A model generated the notes under the pieces. It did no database searches. It saw nothing but the letters and a program-made list of their open reading frames with translations, and was not told the DNA's origin. From Nocardioides sp. Root122 (GTDB lineage Bacteria; Actinomycetota; Actinomycetes; Propionibacteriales; Nocardioidaceae), in NCBI RefSeq assembly GCF_001425025.1, contig NZ_LMDE01000014.1, positions 62,001-126,000 of the forward strand: a stretch of DNA of 64,000 nucleotides. The letters run 5' to 3'. The translations under genes were made by a program, and so were the position numbers. Positions within the stretch are counted from its first letter, which is position 1, and each line of letters starts with the position of its first letter. Below are positions 1-8,006 of this stretch, piece after piece.

Positions 1-1
1 C

Positions 2-1564
2 CTCGCCGAGGCCGAGCGCCAGGCGCACATCTACCGCGGCCTGGCCAAGGCGCTCGACGCGCTCGACGAGGTCATCGCGCTGATCCGCCGCAGCCCCGAC
101 GTGGAGGAGGCCCGCTCGGGCCTGATGAGCCTGCTCGAGATCGACGAGATCCAGGCCAACGCCATCCTCGAGATGCAGCTGCGTCGCCTCGCTGCCCTCG
201 AGCGGCAGAAGATCATGGACCGCCTCGCCGAGCTCGAGCGCGTCATCGCCGACCTCGAGGACATCCTCGCCAACGAGGCGCGCCAGCGGCAGATCGTCTC
301 CGACGAGCTCACCGAGATCGTCGACAAGTACGGCGACGACCGGCGTACGCAGATCATCGCCGCCGACGGCGACCTCTCGATGGAGGACCTGATCCCCGAC
401 GAGGAGCTCGTCGTCTCGATCACCCGCGGCGGCTACGCCAAGCGCACGCGTGCCGACCAGTACCGCCTGCAGAAGCGCGGCGGCAAGGGCGTGCGCGGCG
501 CGACCCTGCGCGGCGACGACGTGGTGCAGCACTTCATCGCGACCACCAACCACCACTGGCTGCTGTTCTTCACCACGGCCGGCCGCGTCTACCGCACCAA
601 GGCCTACAACCTCCCCGAGGCGGCACGCGACGCGAAGGGCGGCCACGTCGCCGGCCTGCTGAGCTTCCAGCCCGACGAGGACATCGCCCAGGTGCTGGCG
701 ATCCGCGACTACGAGCAGGCCCCCTACCTCGTGCTCGCGACCCGCACCGGCCTGGTCAAGAAGACCAAGCTGGTCGACTACAACAGCCCGCGCCAGTCGG
801 GCGTCATCGCGATCAACTTCCGCGAGGACGACGACCAGCTGATCGGTGCCGAGCTGGTCAACGGCGACGACGACATCCTGCTCGTCTCCCGCAAGGGCCA
901 GTCGATCCGGTTCAAGGCCGATGACGAGCAGCTGCGCCCGATGGGTCGCGCCACCGGCGGTGTGCGCGGCATGAAGTTCCGCGACGGCGACTCCCTGCTG
1001 TCGATGTCGGTGATCCGCGCAGCGCAGGTGGCTGCCGAGGAGGCCGTCGAGGGTGACGCCGCCGACTCCGACGAGGTGAAGGAGCAGTACGTCTTCACGA
1101 TCACCGACGGTGGCTTCGCCAAGCGCAGCCGCATCTCCGAGTACCGCCTGCAGTCCCGCGGCGGCATCGGCATCAAGGCGATGTCGTTGGCCAACGAGGA
1201 CCGCGGCGGCCTGGTCGGCGCCTTCATCGTCGAGGAGGAGGACGAGGTCCTCTCGATCACCAGTGGCGGCCAGGTCGTGCGCAGCCCGATCGATGCCAAC
1301 TTCCGGCCCACCGGCCGCTCCACCATGGGCGTGAAGTTCGTGTCCCCGAAGTCGGGCGACACCGTCGCGGTCGTGGCGCGTTCGGTCGAGGCCAAGGTCA
1401 CCGAGGAGGTCGAGGAGCAGGCCGCCGACAGCGCGGCCGAGGTCGAGGCCGAGGCCCGCGAGGCCGCAGCCGTTTCGCCCGACGTGGTCGACGGTGCAAC
1501 AATCGAGGGTCAGGACGCAGTCGAAGCTCCTGCCGAGACCCCCGACGAAGACACCGAGGAGTGA
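2..1564 (+). CDS. gyrA: DNA gyrase subunit A, C-terminal part (5' end outside window)
   Basis: This is the C-terminal part of GyrA, the DNA cleavage and rejoining subunit of gyrase, which introduces negative supercoils. The frame is open from base 2, so the start, the active-site Tyr and the quinolone-resistance region lie upstream. The visible part begins in the coiled coil leading to the primary dimer interface (helical, with LEMQLRRLAALERQKI). It continues into the six-bladed beta-pinwheel that wraps DNA. The GyrA-box is seen as QKRGGKG near base 472, and a related QSRGGIG occurs near base 1150. The last ~60 residues are a very acidic Glu/Ala/Asp tail, which in other gyrases tunes supercoiling; its role here is inferred. 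A DUF3566 gene follows after 3 bases, the usual actinobacterial order. Confidence 0.97.
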   Translation, partial: LAEAERQAHIYRGLAKALDALDEVIALIRRSPDVEEARSGLMSLLEIDEIQANAILEMQLRRLAALERQKIMDRLAELERVIADLEDILANEARQRQIVSDELTEIVDKYGDDRRTQIIAADGDLSMEDLIPDEELVVSITRGGYAKRTRADQYRLQKRGGKGVRGATLRGDDVVQHFIATTNHHWLLFFTTAGRVYRTKAYNLPEAARDAKGGHVAGLLSFQPDEDIAQVLAIRDYEQAPYLVLATRTGLVKKTKLVDYNSPRQSGVIAINFREDDDQLIGAELVNGDDDILLVSRKGQSIRFKADDEQLRPMGRATGGVRGMKFRDGDSLLSMSVIRAAQVAAEEAVEGDAADSDEVKEQYVFTITDGGFAKRSRISEYRLQSRGGIGIKAMSLANEDRGGLVGAFIVEEEDEVLSITSGGQVVRSPIDANFRPTGRSTMGVKFVSPKSGDTVAVVARSVEAKVTEEVEEQAADSAAEVEAEAREAAAVSPDVVDGATIEGQDAVEAPAETPDEDTEE

Positions 1565-1567
1565 TCC

Positions 1568-2113
1568 ATGTCGGACCGCACCGCGACCTCGCGTCGTACG
1601 TCGGACCCTGAGCCTGCCCGCAGGTCGTTCACCGGGCGGATGCAGGACACGCTGTCCAACGCCGCCCAGGAGCACCGCGCCAACGCGGCGCCCGGGGCCG
1701 GCTCGAAGGGCCGTCGCACCCGCACGCCGGGCCGCCAGCCCCGCCGGGCCCGGCTGCGGTTGACGCGGATCGACCCGTGGTCGGTCATGAAGACGTCGTT
1801 CCTGCTCTCGGTCGCCTTCGGCGTGGTCACCTTCGTCGCCATCTTCATGGTGTGGTCGGTGCTCGGCGCAGCGGGCGTCTGGGACTCGATCAACTCCGCG
1901 GTCGCCAGCATCGTCGAGGGCGACAGCGGCAACTCCTCCTTCGACGTGACCGACTACGTCGGCATGTCGCGGGTGCTCGGCTTCACCCTGCTGGTCTCCG
2001 TGCTCGACGTGGTGCTGCTGACCGCGATCGCCACCCTGACGGCGTTCCTCTACAACCTCGCGGCTGCCCTGCTGGGCGGCATCGAGGTCACCCTCGCCGA
2101 AGACGAGAAGTGA
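1568..2113 (+). CDS. DUF3566 membrane protein downstream of gyrA
   Basis: A 181-residue protein starting at ATG 1568, three bases after the gyrA stop and so probably co-transcribed. The first ~70 residues are basic, low-complexity and probably disordered (Arg/Ser/Pro/Gly rich). The rest is the DUF3566 region, with two hydrophobic helices (about residues 75-100 and 135-165) separated by an extracytoplasmic loop. The same gene follows gyrA in mycobacteria and other actinobacteria (Rv0007 type). No enzymatic motif is visible and the function is unknown; context suggests an envelope or division-related role, which is inference only. Confidence 0.88.
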   Translation: MSDRTATSRRTSDPEPARRSFTGRMQDTLSNAAQEHRANAAPGAGSKGRRTRTPGRQPRRARLRLTRIDPWSVMKTSFLLSVAFGVVTFVAIFMVWSVLGAAGVWDSINSAVASIVEGDSGNSSFDVTDYVGMSRVLGFTLLVSVLDVVLLTAIATLTAFLYNLAAALLGGIEVTLAEDEK

Positions 2114-2197
2114 CCGTGACACCCCATCGGGACCTCGATTGGTCTCGGTCGCGGGGCGTCAGGTAATCTTCGGCGTCGCCGCTGGTGCGGCGAGTGC

Positions 2198-2271
2198 GGG
2201 CCTATAGCTCAGACGGTTAGAGCGCTTCCCTGATAAGGAAGAGGTCGGAGGTTCAAGTCCTCCTAGGCCCA
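2198..2271 (+). tRNA. tRNA-Ile (GAT)
   Basis: The cloverleaf folds with acceptor GGGCCTA pairing with TAGGCCC, D arm TAGCTCAGACGGTTAGAG, anticodon loop CTGATAA giving GAT at 2232-2234, and T arm GGAGG-TTCAAGT-CCTCC. The discriminator is A2271. CCA is not encoded (the next bases are CTCC). In actinobacteria tRNA-Ile and tRNA-Ala flank the DLW-39 gene downstream of gyrA, as here. Confidence 0.96.
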
Positions 2272-2303
2272 CTCCATCCCTTCCACCCGAGGAGAGAGTC
2301 CGC

Positions 2304-2429
2304 ATGAAGAAGCTCCTGCTGGTCCTCCTCGCCGCGGCCGGTGCCGCGTTCGCGAAGAAGAAGATGGACGAGGGCAAGAACGAGCAGGCCCTCTGGGCCG
2401 AGGCGACCGACAACGTCGACAAGGCCTGA
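2304..2429 (+). CDS. DLW-39 family small protein
   Basis: A 41-residue ORF between tRNA-Ile and tRNA-Ala, starting MKKLLLVLLAAAGAAFAKKK and ending near ALWAEATDNVDKA. The start is ATG 2304, preceded by a purine-rich GAGGAGAGAG. DLW-39 proteins are tiny actinobacterial proteins at exactly this position, with an N-terminal hydrophobic segment and a conserved (D)LWAEATD tail. Here the D of DLW is replaced by A. The single hydrophobic helix (residues 3-17) followed by lysines suggests a membrane-anchored peptide facing the cytoplasm. Function unknown. Confidence 0.85.
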   Translation: MKKLLLVLLAAAGAAFAKKKMDEGKNEQALWAEATDNVDKA

Positions 2430-2459
2430 TGCCTCCCGGCGCTCTCGCGCCACCCGCAC

Positions 2460-2535
2460 GGGGCCTTGGCGCAATTGGTAGCGCACCTGCTTTGCAAGCA
2501 GGGGGTTAGGGGTTCGAGTCCCCTAGGCTCCACCA
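2460..2535 (+). tRNA. tRNA-Ala (TGC)
   Basis: The acceptor GGGGCCT pairs with AGGCTCC and contains the G3-U70 wobble, the alanine identity element. The anticodon stem CCTGC/GCAGG encloses loop TTTGCAA, giving anticodon TGC at 2493-2495. The T arm is AGGGG-TTCGAGT-CCCCT. The CCA end is encoded (2533-2535), unlike the neighbouring tRNA-Ile. Confidence 0.96.
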
Positions 2536-2628
2536 CTTCCCAGCGGGGACTCCACGCTCTCGTGTGATCTCCCGCCCACTCCTCGGGAATCGTCGGCCGA
2601 GGGTCACCGGCGGTCCCACACTGGACAT

Positions 2629-3300
2629 GTGCTGGGCATCACCGACCTCCCGACCTACCTCGTCGGCCTCGTCCTCATCGTCCTGCTCCCCGGTCCGAAC
2701 TCGCTCTACGTCCTCTCCGTCGCGGCGCGGCGCGGGGTGCGCAGCGGGTACGCCGCAGCGGCGGGCGTGTGGACCGGCGACGCGGTGCTGATGACGCTGT
2801 CCGCGGCCGGCGTGGCCTCGCTGCTGCAGGCCAACGAGGCGGCCTTCGGTGTCGTGAAGTGGGTGGGCGCGTCGTACCTGCTCTGGCTCGCGGTCGGCAT
2901 GCTGCGCGCCGCGTGGGGGATGTGGCGCTCGCGGCGGACCGTCGCCGAGCAGCTCGCCGACGCGACCATCGAGGCCGGGGTCGAGCCGAAGGTGCGCGGG
3001 GAGCGGCCCTACCGCCGGGCCCTGGTGATCAGCCTGCTCAACCCCAAGGCGATCTTGTTCTTCGTGGCGTTCTTCGTGCAGTTCGTCGACCCGGCCTATG
3101 CCCACCCGGCGATCTCGTTCCTGGCGCTGGGCACGCTGGCCACGCTCGCCAGCGCGGCGTACCTCAGCGTGCTGATCGTGAGCGGCACGCACCTGGCCGA
3201 GGCCTTCCGGCGCCGCAAGGCGCTCTCGGCGGGCGCCACGTCGGCGGTCGGTGCGGTCTTCGTGGGCTTCGCCGTCAAGCTCGCCCTCGCGTCGGCCTGA
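2629..3300 (+). CDS. LysE/RhtB-family amino-acid exporter, LeuE-like
   Basis: A 223-residue membrane protein starting at GTG 2629. It contains LysE-superfamily signatures: VLLPGPNSLYVLS near residue 20, GVWTGDAVLM near 48, SLLNPKAILFFVAFFVQF near 138, and a C-terminal GFAVKLALAS helix. Six hydrophobic segments fit the family fold, which exports amino acids by proton antiport. The sequence resembles E. coli LeuE in the NPKAILF-FFVQF block, so export of leucine or similar residues is a reasonable guess but unproven. The start is supported by a CACACT box 6 nt upstream and the lack of a ribosome binding site, the leaderless pattern seen repeatedly here. Confidence 0.88.
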   Translation: MLGITDLPTYLVGLVLIVLLPGPNSLYVLSVAARRGVRSGYAAAAGVWTGDAVLMTLSAAGVASLLQANEAAFGVVKWVGASYLLWLAVGMLRAAWGMWRSRRTVAEQLADATIEAGVEPKVRGERPYRRALVISLLNPKAILFFVAFFVQFVDPAYAHPAISFLALGTLATLASAAYLSVLIVSGTHLAEAFRRRKALSAGATSAVGAVFVGFAVKLALASA

Positions 3301-3343
3301 CCGGCCGACCGCCGCTCACCGGGTGGCTGGGACAATCGAGCCC

Positions 3344-4081
3344 GTGACCGCACCTCGTCGACCCGGCCTGCTGACCGACCTCGGCGCCGCGGTCCTCGCG
3401 ATCGTGCTGGTCGGCATCGCGGGCCGGCTGGGCATCTGGCAGTACGACGCCTGGCAGGCGCACCGCGACGCCGAGGCCCGCGACCTGACGGGCGTCGCCG
3501 CGGTGCCGCTGGCGGACGTGATGGGCAGCGACGACCCCTTCCCGGCGCCCGACCTGGGCCGCCCGGTGGAGGCGGCGGGCGAGTGGCTCGACGGCGGCTT
3601 CTGGGTCGCCGACCGGACCTACGGCGACACGGAGGGCTACTGGGCCGTCGCCCCGCTGCACGTCGGTGACGCAGCGGTGCTCGTCGTACGCGGATGGGCG
3701 CCGGAGCCCGACGACGCGCTGCTCGCCGCGACCGGCGACGCGGAGGTCGTCGGGTGGATCCAGCCGCCCGAGGGGACCCTGGTCACCGACGACGACCCCG
3801 ACGACGACGTCTTCCCCGAGATCCGGGTCGCCGACGCCGTCCAGCGCGTGGATGTCGACCTCTACTCCGCCTACCTGATCAGCCAGGAGCCCGCGCCCGG
3901 ACTGGAGCCGGCCGAGCTCGCGGCGCTGCCCGAGCCGGGCCGCTTCACCGGTGTGCGCAACCTGCTCTACGCCGTCGAGTGGTGGGTGTTCGGGGCGTTC
4001 GCGGCCTTCATCTGGTGGCGCTGGCGGCGCGACGCGACGGCTCCCGAGGTCCTCGACGTCGACCAGCCCGTGGCCCGGTAG
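3344..4081 (+). CDS. SURF1-family protein (cytochrome oxidase assembly)
   Basis: A 245-residue protein from GTG 3344. It has an N-terminal TM (about residues 10-27) with the SURF1-type GIWQYDAWQAHR block just after it, a central extracytoplasmic domain with VRGWAP, and a C-terminal TM (YAVEWWVFGAFAAFIWWRW). This two-TM hairpin is characteristic of SURF1/Shy1, which helps insert heme a into subunit I of aa3 oxidases. GACAAT lies 7 nt before the GTG, with no ribosome binding site. Strongly acidic stretches (DDDPDDDV near residue 150) are unusual but lie in a variable loop. Confidence 0.87.
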   Translation: MTAPRRPGLLTDLGAAVLAIVLVGIAGRLGIWQYDAWQAHRDAEARDLTGVAAVPLADVMGSDDPFPAPDLGRPVEAAGEWLDGGFWVADRTYGDTEGYWAVAPLHVGDAAVLVVRGWAPEPDDALLAATGDAEVVGWIQPPEGTLVTDDDPDDDVFPEIRVADAVQRVDVDLYSAYLISQEPAPGLEPAELAALPEPGRFTGVRNLLYAVEWWVFGAFAAFIWWRWRRDATAPEVLDVDQPVAR

Positions 4082-4105
4082 GCGGCGCCGGATATCTTGG
4101 CCGCC

Positions 4106-4486
4106 GTGTCCCGCAACCTCACCGTCTACCGCGTCATGGCCACCATCGTCGGTGTCCTGCTCGTGGTGCTCTGCCTGATCGGCGTCCCCCTCGCCAACTT
4201 CGACGGCTCGCCGATGTGGGGTGTCTTCGACAGCACGCCGGCCTGGGTCTCGACCGGGTCGGACGCCAACCACCTCGGTGAGCTCATCACCACCTACCTC
4301 GGCATCGCGCACGGGTGGCTCTACATGATCTTCCTGTTCAGCGCGTTCCTGCTCTCGCGCCGCGCCCGCTGGGACTTCCCCTTCACCCTCGTGACGCTGG
4401 TCTGCGGCACCATCCCTCTCCTCTCCTTCTGGGCCGAGCACCGCGCCACCCAGCGGGTGAAGGCGGAGCACCCCGAGCTGGCGTGA
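4106..4486 (+). CDS. DUF3817 integral membrane protein
   Basis: A 126-residue protein with three to four hydrophobic helices (about 9-30, 62-83, 92-108) and the DUF3817 features YRVMATIVG near the N-terminus and a HG-containing helix (IAHGWLYMIFL). GTG 4106 was chosen over TTG 4097 because a TATCTT -10-like box ends 7 nt before it, consistent with a leaderless start. DUF3817 proteins are small actinobacterial membrane proteins of unknown function, often near SURF1 or oxidase genes, so the pairing here is typical. Confidence 0.8.
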   Translation: MSRNLTVYRVMATIVGVLLVVLCLIGVPLANFDGSPMWGVFDSTPAWVSTGSDANHLGELITTYLGIAHGWLYMIFLFSAFLLSRRARWDFPFTLVTLVCGTIPLLSFWAEHRATQRVKAEHPELA

Positions 4487-4499
4487 CCGGCACTGGCCC

Positions 4500-4532
4500 G
4501 GTTCGTGACGGGACGTCGTCCATCCTCGACCA
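4500..4532 (-). repeat. Degenerate copy of the TGGTCGAGGA palindromic repeat
   Basis: On the minus strand this reads TGGTCGAGGATGGACGAC followed by GTCCCGTCACGAACC. It matches the repeat at 58801-58844 in both outer arms, with a GGAC-GAC-GTCC inner hairpin. It lies between the DUF3817 and patatin genes. Confidence 0.6.
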
Positions 4533-4545
4533 ACGGACGAACCTC

Positions 4546-4551
4546 TAGGGT
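4546..4551 (+). promoter_or_regulatory. TAGGGT -10 box, leaderless promoter of the patatin gene
   Basis: TAGGGT ends 6 nt before ATG 4558 and there is no purine-rich ribosome binding site between them, so transcription probably starts at the ATG. Confidence 0.6.
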
Positions 4552-4557
4552 CGTCCC

Positions 4558-5385
4558 ATGACCACCGCGTTCGTGCTCGGCGGCGGCGGTGTCCTGGGCG
4601 CCGTCGAGGTCGGCATGCTGCGGGCGCTCCTCGAGCGGGGCATCGCCCCCGACCTGGTCCTCGGCACGAGCGTGGGCGCGCTCAACGGGGCGATGGTCGC
4701 GCGCCAGCCCGACCTGTCGGTCGTCGACCGGCTCACCGAGCTCTGGGCGGAGGTCGCGCAGAGCCGGGAGGTCTACGGCGACCGGGCGCTGCGCACGGTC
4801 CGGCGGGCGGTCTCCACCGGGACCCACATCTACTCCTCCAAGCCGCTGCGGCTGCGACTGGAGGAGGAGTTCGGCGAGACGCGGTTCGAGGACCTGCCGG
4901 TGACCTTCGGGGTCTGCGCCGCCAGCATCGAGCGGGCCGCCGAGCACTGGTTCACCTCCGGCCCGATCGTGCCCGCGATCCTCGCCAGCGCAGCCGTCCC
5001 CGGCCTGCTGCCCCCGGCCGAGGTCGACGGCGAGCACTTCCTCGACGGGGGGCTGGTGAACTCGATCCCGGTCGGTCGCGCGGTCGAGCTGGGCGCGACG
5101 CGCATCTTCGTCCTGCAGGTCGGGCGCATCGACCGCCCGCTCACGGTGCCGAGCCGGCCGTGGCAGGTGGCGCGGGTCAGCTTCGAGGTCGCCCGCCGGC
5201 ACCGGTTCATGCGTGACATGGCCACCATCCCCGACGGCGTCGAGGCGCACGTGCTGCCGGCCGGTGGGACCTCGGCGCGCGACGACTCGCTGCGCGCGCA
5301 CCGCGACTTCGGTGGCGTGCAGGCACGCATCGACGCGACGTACGACGCCTCGCGCGCCTACCTCGACGAAGCCCTGGACGACTAG
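4558..5385 (+). CDS. Patatin-like phospholipase / esterase
   Basis: A 275-residue cytosolic protein with the bacterial patatin (RssA-like) layout. GGGGVLG near residue 8 is the oxyanion-hole glycine loop, GTSVG near residue 39 carries the nucleophile Ser, and DGGLVNSIPV near residue 163 carries the catalytic Asp of the Ser-Asp dyad. The family hydrolyses acyl esters of phospholipids or related lipids; the substrate here is unknown. The next gene, a PlsC-like acyltransferase, starts 2 bases after its stop. The two therefore form an operon that could deacylate and re-acylate lipids, which is inference from context. Confidence 0.92.
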   Translation: MTTAFVLGGGGVLGAVEVGMLRALLERGIAPDLVLGTSVGALNGAMVARQPDLSVVDRLTELWAEVAQSREVYGDRALRTVRRAVSTGTHIYSSKPLRLRLEEEFGETRFEDLPVTFGVCAASIERAAEHWFTSGPIVPAILASAAVPGLLPPAEVDGEHFLDGGLVNSIPVGRAVELGATRIFVLQVGRIDRPLTVPSRPWQVARVSFEVARRHRFMRDMATIPDGVEAHVLPAGGTSARDDSLRAHRDFGGVQARIDATYDASRAYLDEALDD

Positions 5386-5387
5386 TC

Positions 5388-6410
5388 GTGGGCGGCGCAC
5401 CGGTCTGGGTCCTGCGGCGGTTCGTCGTCGCGCCCGCGGTGATCGGAATGACCGCGGTGCTCTGGGTGACCCTGCCGGCGTGGCTGCTCGTGGCGGCGGC
5501 GCTCTCGCCGGTCCTCCCCGGGCGTTGGCGGGCGCTCCGCCTGCTGTGGCTCGTGGTGCTCTACCTCACCTTCGAGACGCTGCTGCTCGCGGTGATGCTC
5601 GGGCTGTGGCTGGCGAGCGGGTTCGGCTGGCGGATCCGGTCGCCGTACTTCGCCGGCATCCACTACGACCTCGTGCAGGGGACGCTGATCGTCTTCTTCC
5701 GCGAGGCCCGGCGGGTGCTCGCGCTGCGGATCCGCACCGACGGCCCCCACCCACCGAGGTTCCCCGACGGGCCGGTGCTGGTGATGTGTCGCCACGCGGG
5801 GCCGGGCGACTCCTTCATCCTGATGTACGCGCTGCTGCACTGGTACCGCCGCGAGCCCCGCGTCGTGCTGAAGAACACCCTCGCCTGGGACCCTGCGATC
5901 GACGTCGTGCTGCGGCGCATCCCGGCACGGTTCATCTCCCCCAACCCGGAGGCCGGCGAGGACCTCGAGTCGCAGATCGCCGCCCTGGCCACGGGTCTGG
6001 ACCACAACGACGCGTTCGTGATCTTCCCCGAGGGCGGCAACTTCACGCCCGCGCGGCGCGACCGCACGATCGCCCGGCTGCGCAAGCTCGGGCTGGAGCG
6101 GATGGCGGTGCGGGCCGAGGAGATGACCCACGTGCTGGCGCCGCGCCCCGGCGGAGTGGTGGCCGCGCTGGACGCGGCGCCCGCTGCCGACGTGCTGATG
6201 GTCGCGCACACGGGGCTCGACCACCTGGTCACGGTGAGCGACCTGTGGCGCGAGCTGCCGATGGACAAGCAGATCACCATGCGGTGGTGGGCGATCTCGC
6301 GCGCGGACATCCCGGAGGACCGCGACGCGCGCATCGAGTGGCTCTACGGCTGGTGGGAGCGCGTGGACGAGTGGATCGAGGACAATCGGGTCGTGGACAC
6401 CTCCGTCTGA
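5388..6410 (+). CDS. PlsC-like phospholipid acyltransferase, membrane-anchored
   Basis: A 340-residue protein from GTG 5388. Two N-terminal hydrophobic helices (about 10-45 and 50-80) precede an acyltransferase domain. The domain holds the HX4D motif as HAGPGD near residue 134, a KNTLAWDP block, and the FPEGGNFTP motif near residue 213 that binds the glycerol-phosphate moiety. This is the layout of 1-acyl-glycerol-3-phosphate acyltransferase relatives at the inner face of the membrane. The acyl acceptor cannot be told from sequence. Translationally linked to the upstream patatin. Confidence 0.88.
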   Translation: MGGAPVWVLRRFVVAPAVIGMTAVLWVTLPAWLLVAAALSPVLPGRWRALRLLWLVVLYLTFETLLLAVMLGLWLASGFGWRIRSPYFAGIHYDLVQGTLIVFFREARRVLALRIRTDGPHPPRFPDGPVLVMCRHAGPGDSFILMYALLHWYRREPRVVLKNTLAWDPAIDVVLRRIPARFISPNPEAGEDLESQIAALATGLDHNDAFVIFPEGGNFTPARRDRTIARLRKLGLERMAVRAEEMTHVLAPRPGGVVAALDAAPAADVLMVAHTGLDHLVTVSDLWRELPMDKQITMRWWAISRADIPEDRDARIEWLYGWWERVDEWIEDNRVVDTSV

Positions 6411-6450
6411 CGCAGCCGCAGCCGCAGCCGCAGCGCAGCCCCACGCACGA

Positions 6451-6489
6451 CGGGCGGTGCCCCGCCCCGAGGGGACGAGACACCGCCCG
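6451..6489. terminator. Hairpin between convergent genes, probable bidirectional terminator
   Basis: CGGGCGGTG (6451-6459) pairs perfectly with CACCGCCCG (6481-6489). It lies between the plus-strand acyltransferase and the minus-strand coiled-coil gene. There is no T tract, as is common in high-GC actinobacteria. Just upstream, 6413-6434 is a short run of GCAGCC units. Confidence 0.6.
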
Positions 6490-6507
6490 ACGGCGATGCG
6501 GGTGTGG

Positions 6508-7305
6508 CTACTTCTTCTGCGGCACGTCGTCGATGTCGATGATCTCGGCGGGCTCGTCAGGGGTGGTGGCCGGGTGCGGCTCCTCGGCAGCGTCGCTGAC
6601 CGCCTCACCCGGTGCGCCGCCGCCGATGTCGTCGGTGGCCGGCGGCTCCTCGGTGACCACGTCGTCCGCGGAGACGACGCCGTCCTGACCGAGCGGGTCG
6701 GTCAGGGGGTCGCCGGCCGCTGCGGTCGCCGGGGCTGCCGTCGGGGGCGTGGTGGCGGACGTCGTCGTCGGCGGGGCCGGCGGGACGTAGGTGGACTGCC
6801 AGTGGGCGTCCTCGTCCTGCTTCTGGCGCAGCTTGGCGAAGACGGCACCGCCGATGGCGAGCAGGCCGGTGATCAGCAGCAGCTTCTTGAGCCTGCCACC
6901 CTTCGGCTCGGGCTCGACACCGCGGAGCTCGTTGACCTTCGCGGCGGCCAGCTCCCGGCCCTCGGCCGCCCGCTCGGCGGCGAGGGACGCCGCCACGGAG
7001 GCCTTCTCGGCAGCGGTGGCGCGAGCCTCGGCCAGCAGGGGTGCGGCCTTCTCGCGGGCCTCGGCGCCCTTCTCAGCCGCGAGCGCGGCGGCGACGGATG
7101 CCTTCTCCGCGGCGGTGGTGCGAGCCTCCGCGATCAGCGGGGTCGCCTTGTCGCGGGCGTCGGTGATCGCAGGTCCGGCCTTCTCCACCGCCTGCTCCCA
7201 GGCCTGCTCCAGCTGTGGGATCACCGTCTCGGAGATCTGGTCCGAGATCTGCTCGACGTAGTCGTGGGCGCGGTCCATGAGGGACTTCTTGCGGCCGAAA
7301 GCCAT
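6508..7305 (-). CDS. Ala/Glu-rich coiled-coil membrane protein, function unknown
   Basis: A 265-residue protein whose start (ATG, 7305-7303) has a strong AGGAGG site a few bases upstream. The N-terminal half is a long amphipathic helix with an internal tandem repeat: the block TTAAEKASVAAALAAE recurs as ATAAEKASVAASLAAE about 30 residues later. This resembles apolipoprotein- or LEA-like helices. A single TM follows (LLLITGLLAIGGAVFAKL). After it comes a Pro/Thr- and Asp/Glu-rich tail. The layout suggests a membrane-tethered protein with a helical domain that may lie on the membrane surface. No family was recognised with certainty. Confidence 0.75.
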   Translation of the reverse strand: MAFGRKKSLMDRAHDYVEQISDQISETVIPQLEQAWEQAVEKAGPAITDARDKATPLIAEARTTAAEKASVAAALAAEKGAEAREKAAPLLAEARATAAEKASVAASLAAERAAEGRELAAAKVNELRGVEPEPKGGRLKKLLLITGLLAIGGAVFAKLRQKQDEDAHWQSTYVPPAPPTTTSATTPPTAAPATAAAGDPLTDPLGQDGVVSADDVVTEEPPATDDIGGGAPGEAVSDAAEEPHPATTPDEPAEIIDIDDVPQKK

Positions 7306-7459
7306 GCGTGACCTCCTCAGTCGTTGTGGCTCCATCTCACCACGGCCACCCACACGCGACCAGCCCCGTCCGGGTGGAGGGCCGCGGCGTGGGCCCACAT
7401 GGCAGGATCGAGGCGCACAAGCGAGACCCGCGAGCTCCCAGATCCGAGAGGCACATCCC

Positions 7460-7972
7460 ATGGCCGACCCCAAGGCGACCTTCAAGACCAACCGGGGCGA
7501 CATCGTCGTCAACCTGTTCCCGAGCCACGCTCCCGAGACCGTCGAGAACTTCGTCGGCCTCGCCGAGGGCACCAAGGACTACCGCGACGACGCCGGCCGC
7601 AGCGGCGAGAAGTACTACGACGGCCTCGGCTTCCACCGGGTCATCGACGGCTTCATGATCCAGGGCGGCTGCCCGCTCGGCACCGGCACCGGCGGCCCCG
7701 GCTACACGTTCAAGGACGAGATCCACCCCGAGCTCGTCTTCGACAAGCCCTACCTGCTCGCGATGGCCAACGCCGGCCCGGGCACCAACGGCTCACAGTT
7801 CTTCATCACCGTCGCCGCCACCCCGTGGCTCAACCGCAAGCACACGATCTTCGGTGAGGTGGCCGACCAGGCCAGCCGCGACGTCGTCGACGCCATCGCC
7901 ACCTCCAAGACGGGTGCGATGGACCGTCCCGTGGACGCCGTGGTGTTCGAGTCCGTCACGATCGAGCGCTGA
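7460..7972 (+). CDS. ppiA: Peptidyl-prolyl cis-trans isomerase, cyclophilin type
   Basis: A 170-residue single-domain cyclophilin with no signal peptide, so cytosolic. It shows FHRVIDGFMIQGG near residue 55 (the catalytic Arg lies in this block), GPGTNGSQFFI near residue 107, and KHTIFGEV near 129. It accelerates proline isomerisation during folding. Its position between gyrA and crgA mirrors Rv0009 (ppiA) in Mycobacterium tuberculosis. The start ATG 7460 gives the standard N-terminus; the longer open frame upstream lacks cyclophilin sequence. Confidence 0.93.
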   Translation: MADPKATFKTNRGDIVVNLFPSHAPETVENFVGLAEGTKDYRDDAGRSGEKYYDGLGFHRVIDGFMIQGGCPLGTGTGGPGYTFKDEIHPELVFDKPYLLAMANAGPGTNGSQFFITVAATPWLNRKHTIFGEVADQASRDVVDAIATSKTGAMDRPVDAVVFESVTIER

Positions 7973-8006
7973 CCGGCACCGACCGCGCCGCACCCGACCG
8001 ACCCCG

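Noticed and set aside
2198..2535. tRNA-Ile and tRNA-Ala as part of an rRNA operon
   Set aside because: No 16S or 23S sequence flanks them; their position after gyrA with DLW-39 between is the actinobacterial norm.
5213..6688. A 491-codon plus-strand frame overlapping patatin and acyltransferase genes
   Set aside because: Out of frame with both recognised enzymes and rich in Arg/Pro/Ala, as expected for a GC-rich shadow frame.
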